Origin: Pseudomonadota bacterium
GTDB taxonomy: Bacteria; Pseudomonadota; Gammaproteobacteria; Burkholderiales; Gallionellaceae
Direction of reading: 5' to 3'
DNA length: 18,784 nt
Assembly (NCBI GenBank): GCA_021822115.1
Contig: JAJZSA010000051.1
Coordinates: forward strand, 1-18,784
Shown: piece by piece, positions 17,742 through 18,784 of the stretch
How the letters are laid out: the number at the start of each line of letters is the position of its first letter
How positions within the stretch are numbered: position 1 is the stretch's first letter
The notes under the pieces: generated by a model
Told to the model about the DNA's origin: nothing
The model's input: the letters and a program-made list of their open reading frames with translations, nothing else
Databases searched by the model: none
Program-made: the position numbers and the translations under genes

Positions 17742-17915
17742 ACTGCTCGACATCCTGGTCTGTCCGCTGTGCAAGTCGCCGCTGCTCTATCGCAAGGCCG
17801 AACAGGAGCTGATCTGCAAGGCAGACCGCTTGGCATTCGCCATCAAGGACGACATCCCGGTGATGCTGGCCGACGAAGCGCGCACACTGTCCGCCGAAGA
17901 GATCGAAAAACTCTG

Positions 17916-17916
<1 letters not shown>
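17731..17916 (+). CDS. ycaR: Trm112-family small zinc-ribbon-like protein (YcaR)
   Basis: This encodes 61 residues. The sequence begins [20 protein letters not shown] with a CPLC pair (Cys11, Cys14) and a further Cys29 in [11 protein letters not shown], followed by the hallmark DDIPVML. This is the bacterial Trm112-like/YcaR family, which is typically found between lpxK and kdsB. Its function is not established; eukaryotic Trm112 activates methyltransferases, but that should not be carried over. The ATG lies inside the end of lpxK, and the TGA shares one base with the kdsB ATG, so the gene is embedded in a translationally coupled chain. Confidence 0.92.

Positions 17917-18784
<868 letters not shown>

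Overview
The window is a stretch of GC-rich proteobacterial chromosome. Gene content and order point to a betaproteobacterium, probably of the Nitrosomonadales/Gallionellaceae kind: glnD directly behind map, and an exbB-exbD-lpxK-ycaR-kdsB-adk run. That placement is inference from gene order and codon bias, not from a search.

Layout. (1) Positions 1-1991 hold the 3' end of an unrecognised protein, a TauD/TfdA-type Fe(II)/2-oxoglutarate dioxygenase and a small membrane-anchored protein, separated by two REP-like palindromic repeats. (2) Positions of about 2000-5340 form an AT-richer accessory island with plain foreign codon use. It carries a stand-alone ComEC/Rec2-like metallo-beta-lactamase-fold hydrolase, then a tightly coupled two-gene operon of unrecognised proteins, then a small, apparently frameshifted ORF, and ends in a well-formed integron attC recombination site in cassette orientation. 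No integrase lies in the window. (3) Positions 5409-10054, minus strand: htpG with its own terminator, and a two-gene operon of a PhnD-like lipoprotein with a HAMP-PAS-GGDEF diguanylate cyclase. (4) Positions 10159-15348, plus strand: an RhlE-type DEAD-box helicase with a long leader and a terminator, then map and glnD overlapping by one base. (5) Positions 15349-15713: an AT-rich intergenic region with a cluster of DnaA-box-like 9-mers. (6) Positions 15714-18784: a compact operon exbB, exbD, lpxK, ycaR (Trm112 family), kdsB, and the start of adk, with overlapping genes and lipopolysaccharide/Kdo synthesis as its core.

How the parts work together. The last operon joins envelope energisation (ExbBD) to lipid A phosphorylation (LpxK) and Kdo activation (KdsB). 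map-glnD couples protein maturation with nitrogen sensing by adjacency only. The PhnD-like/GGDEF pair looks like a ligand-sensing c-di-GMP module, because no transporter permease or ATPase accompanies it. The most novel part is the island: unknown genes, an attC site, a G8 tract inside one gene and short inverted matches between its edges suggest a mobile cassette-like unit, possibly a conflict or defence system. That function is inference only.
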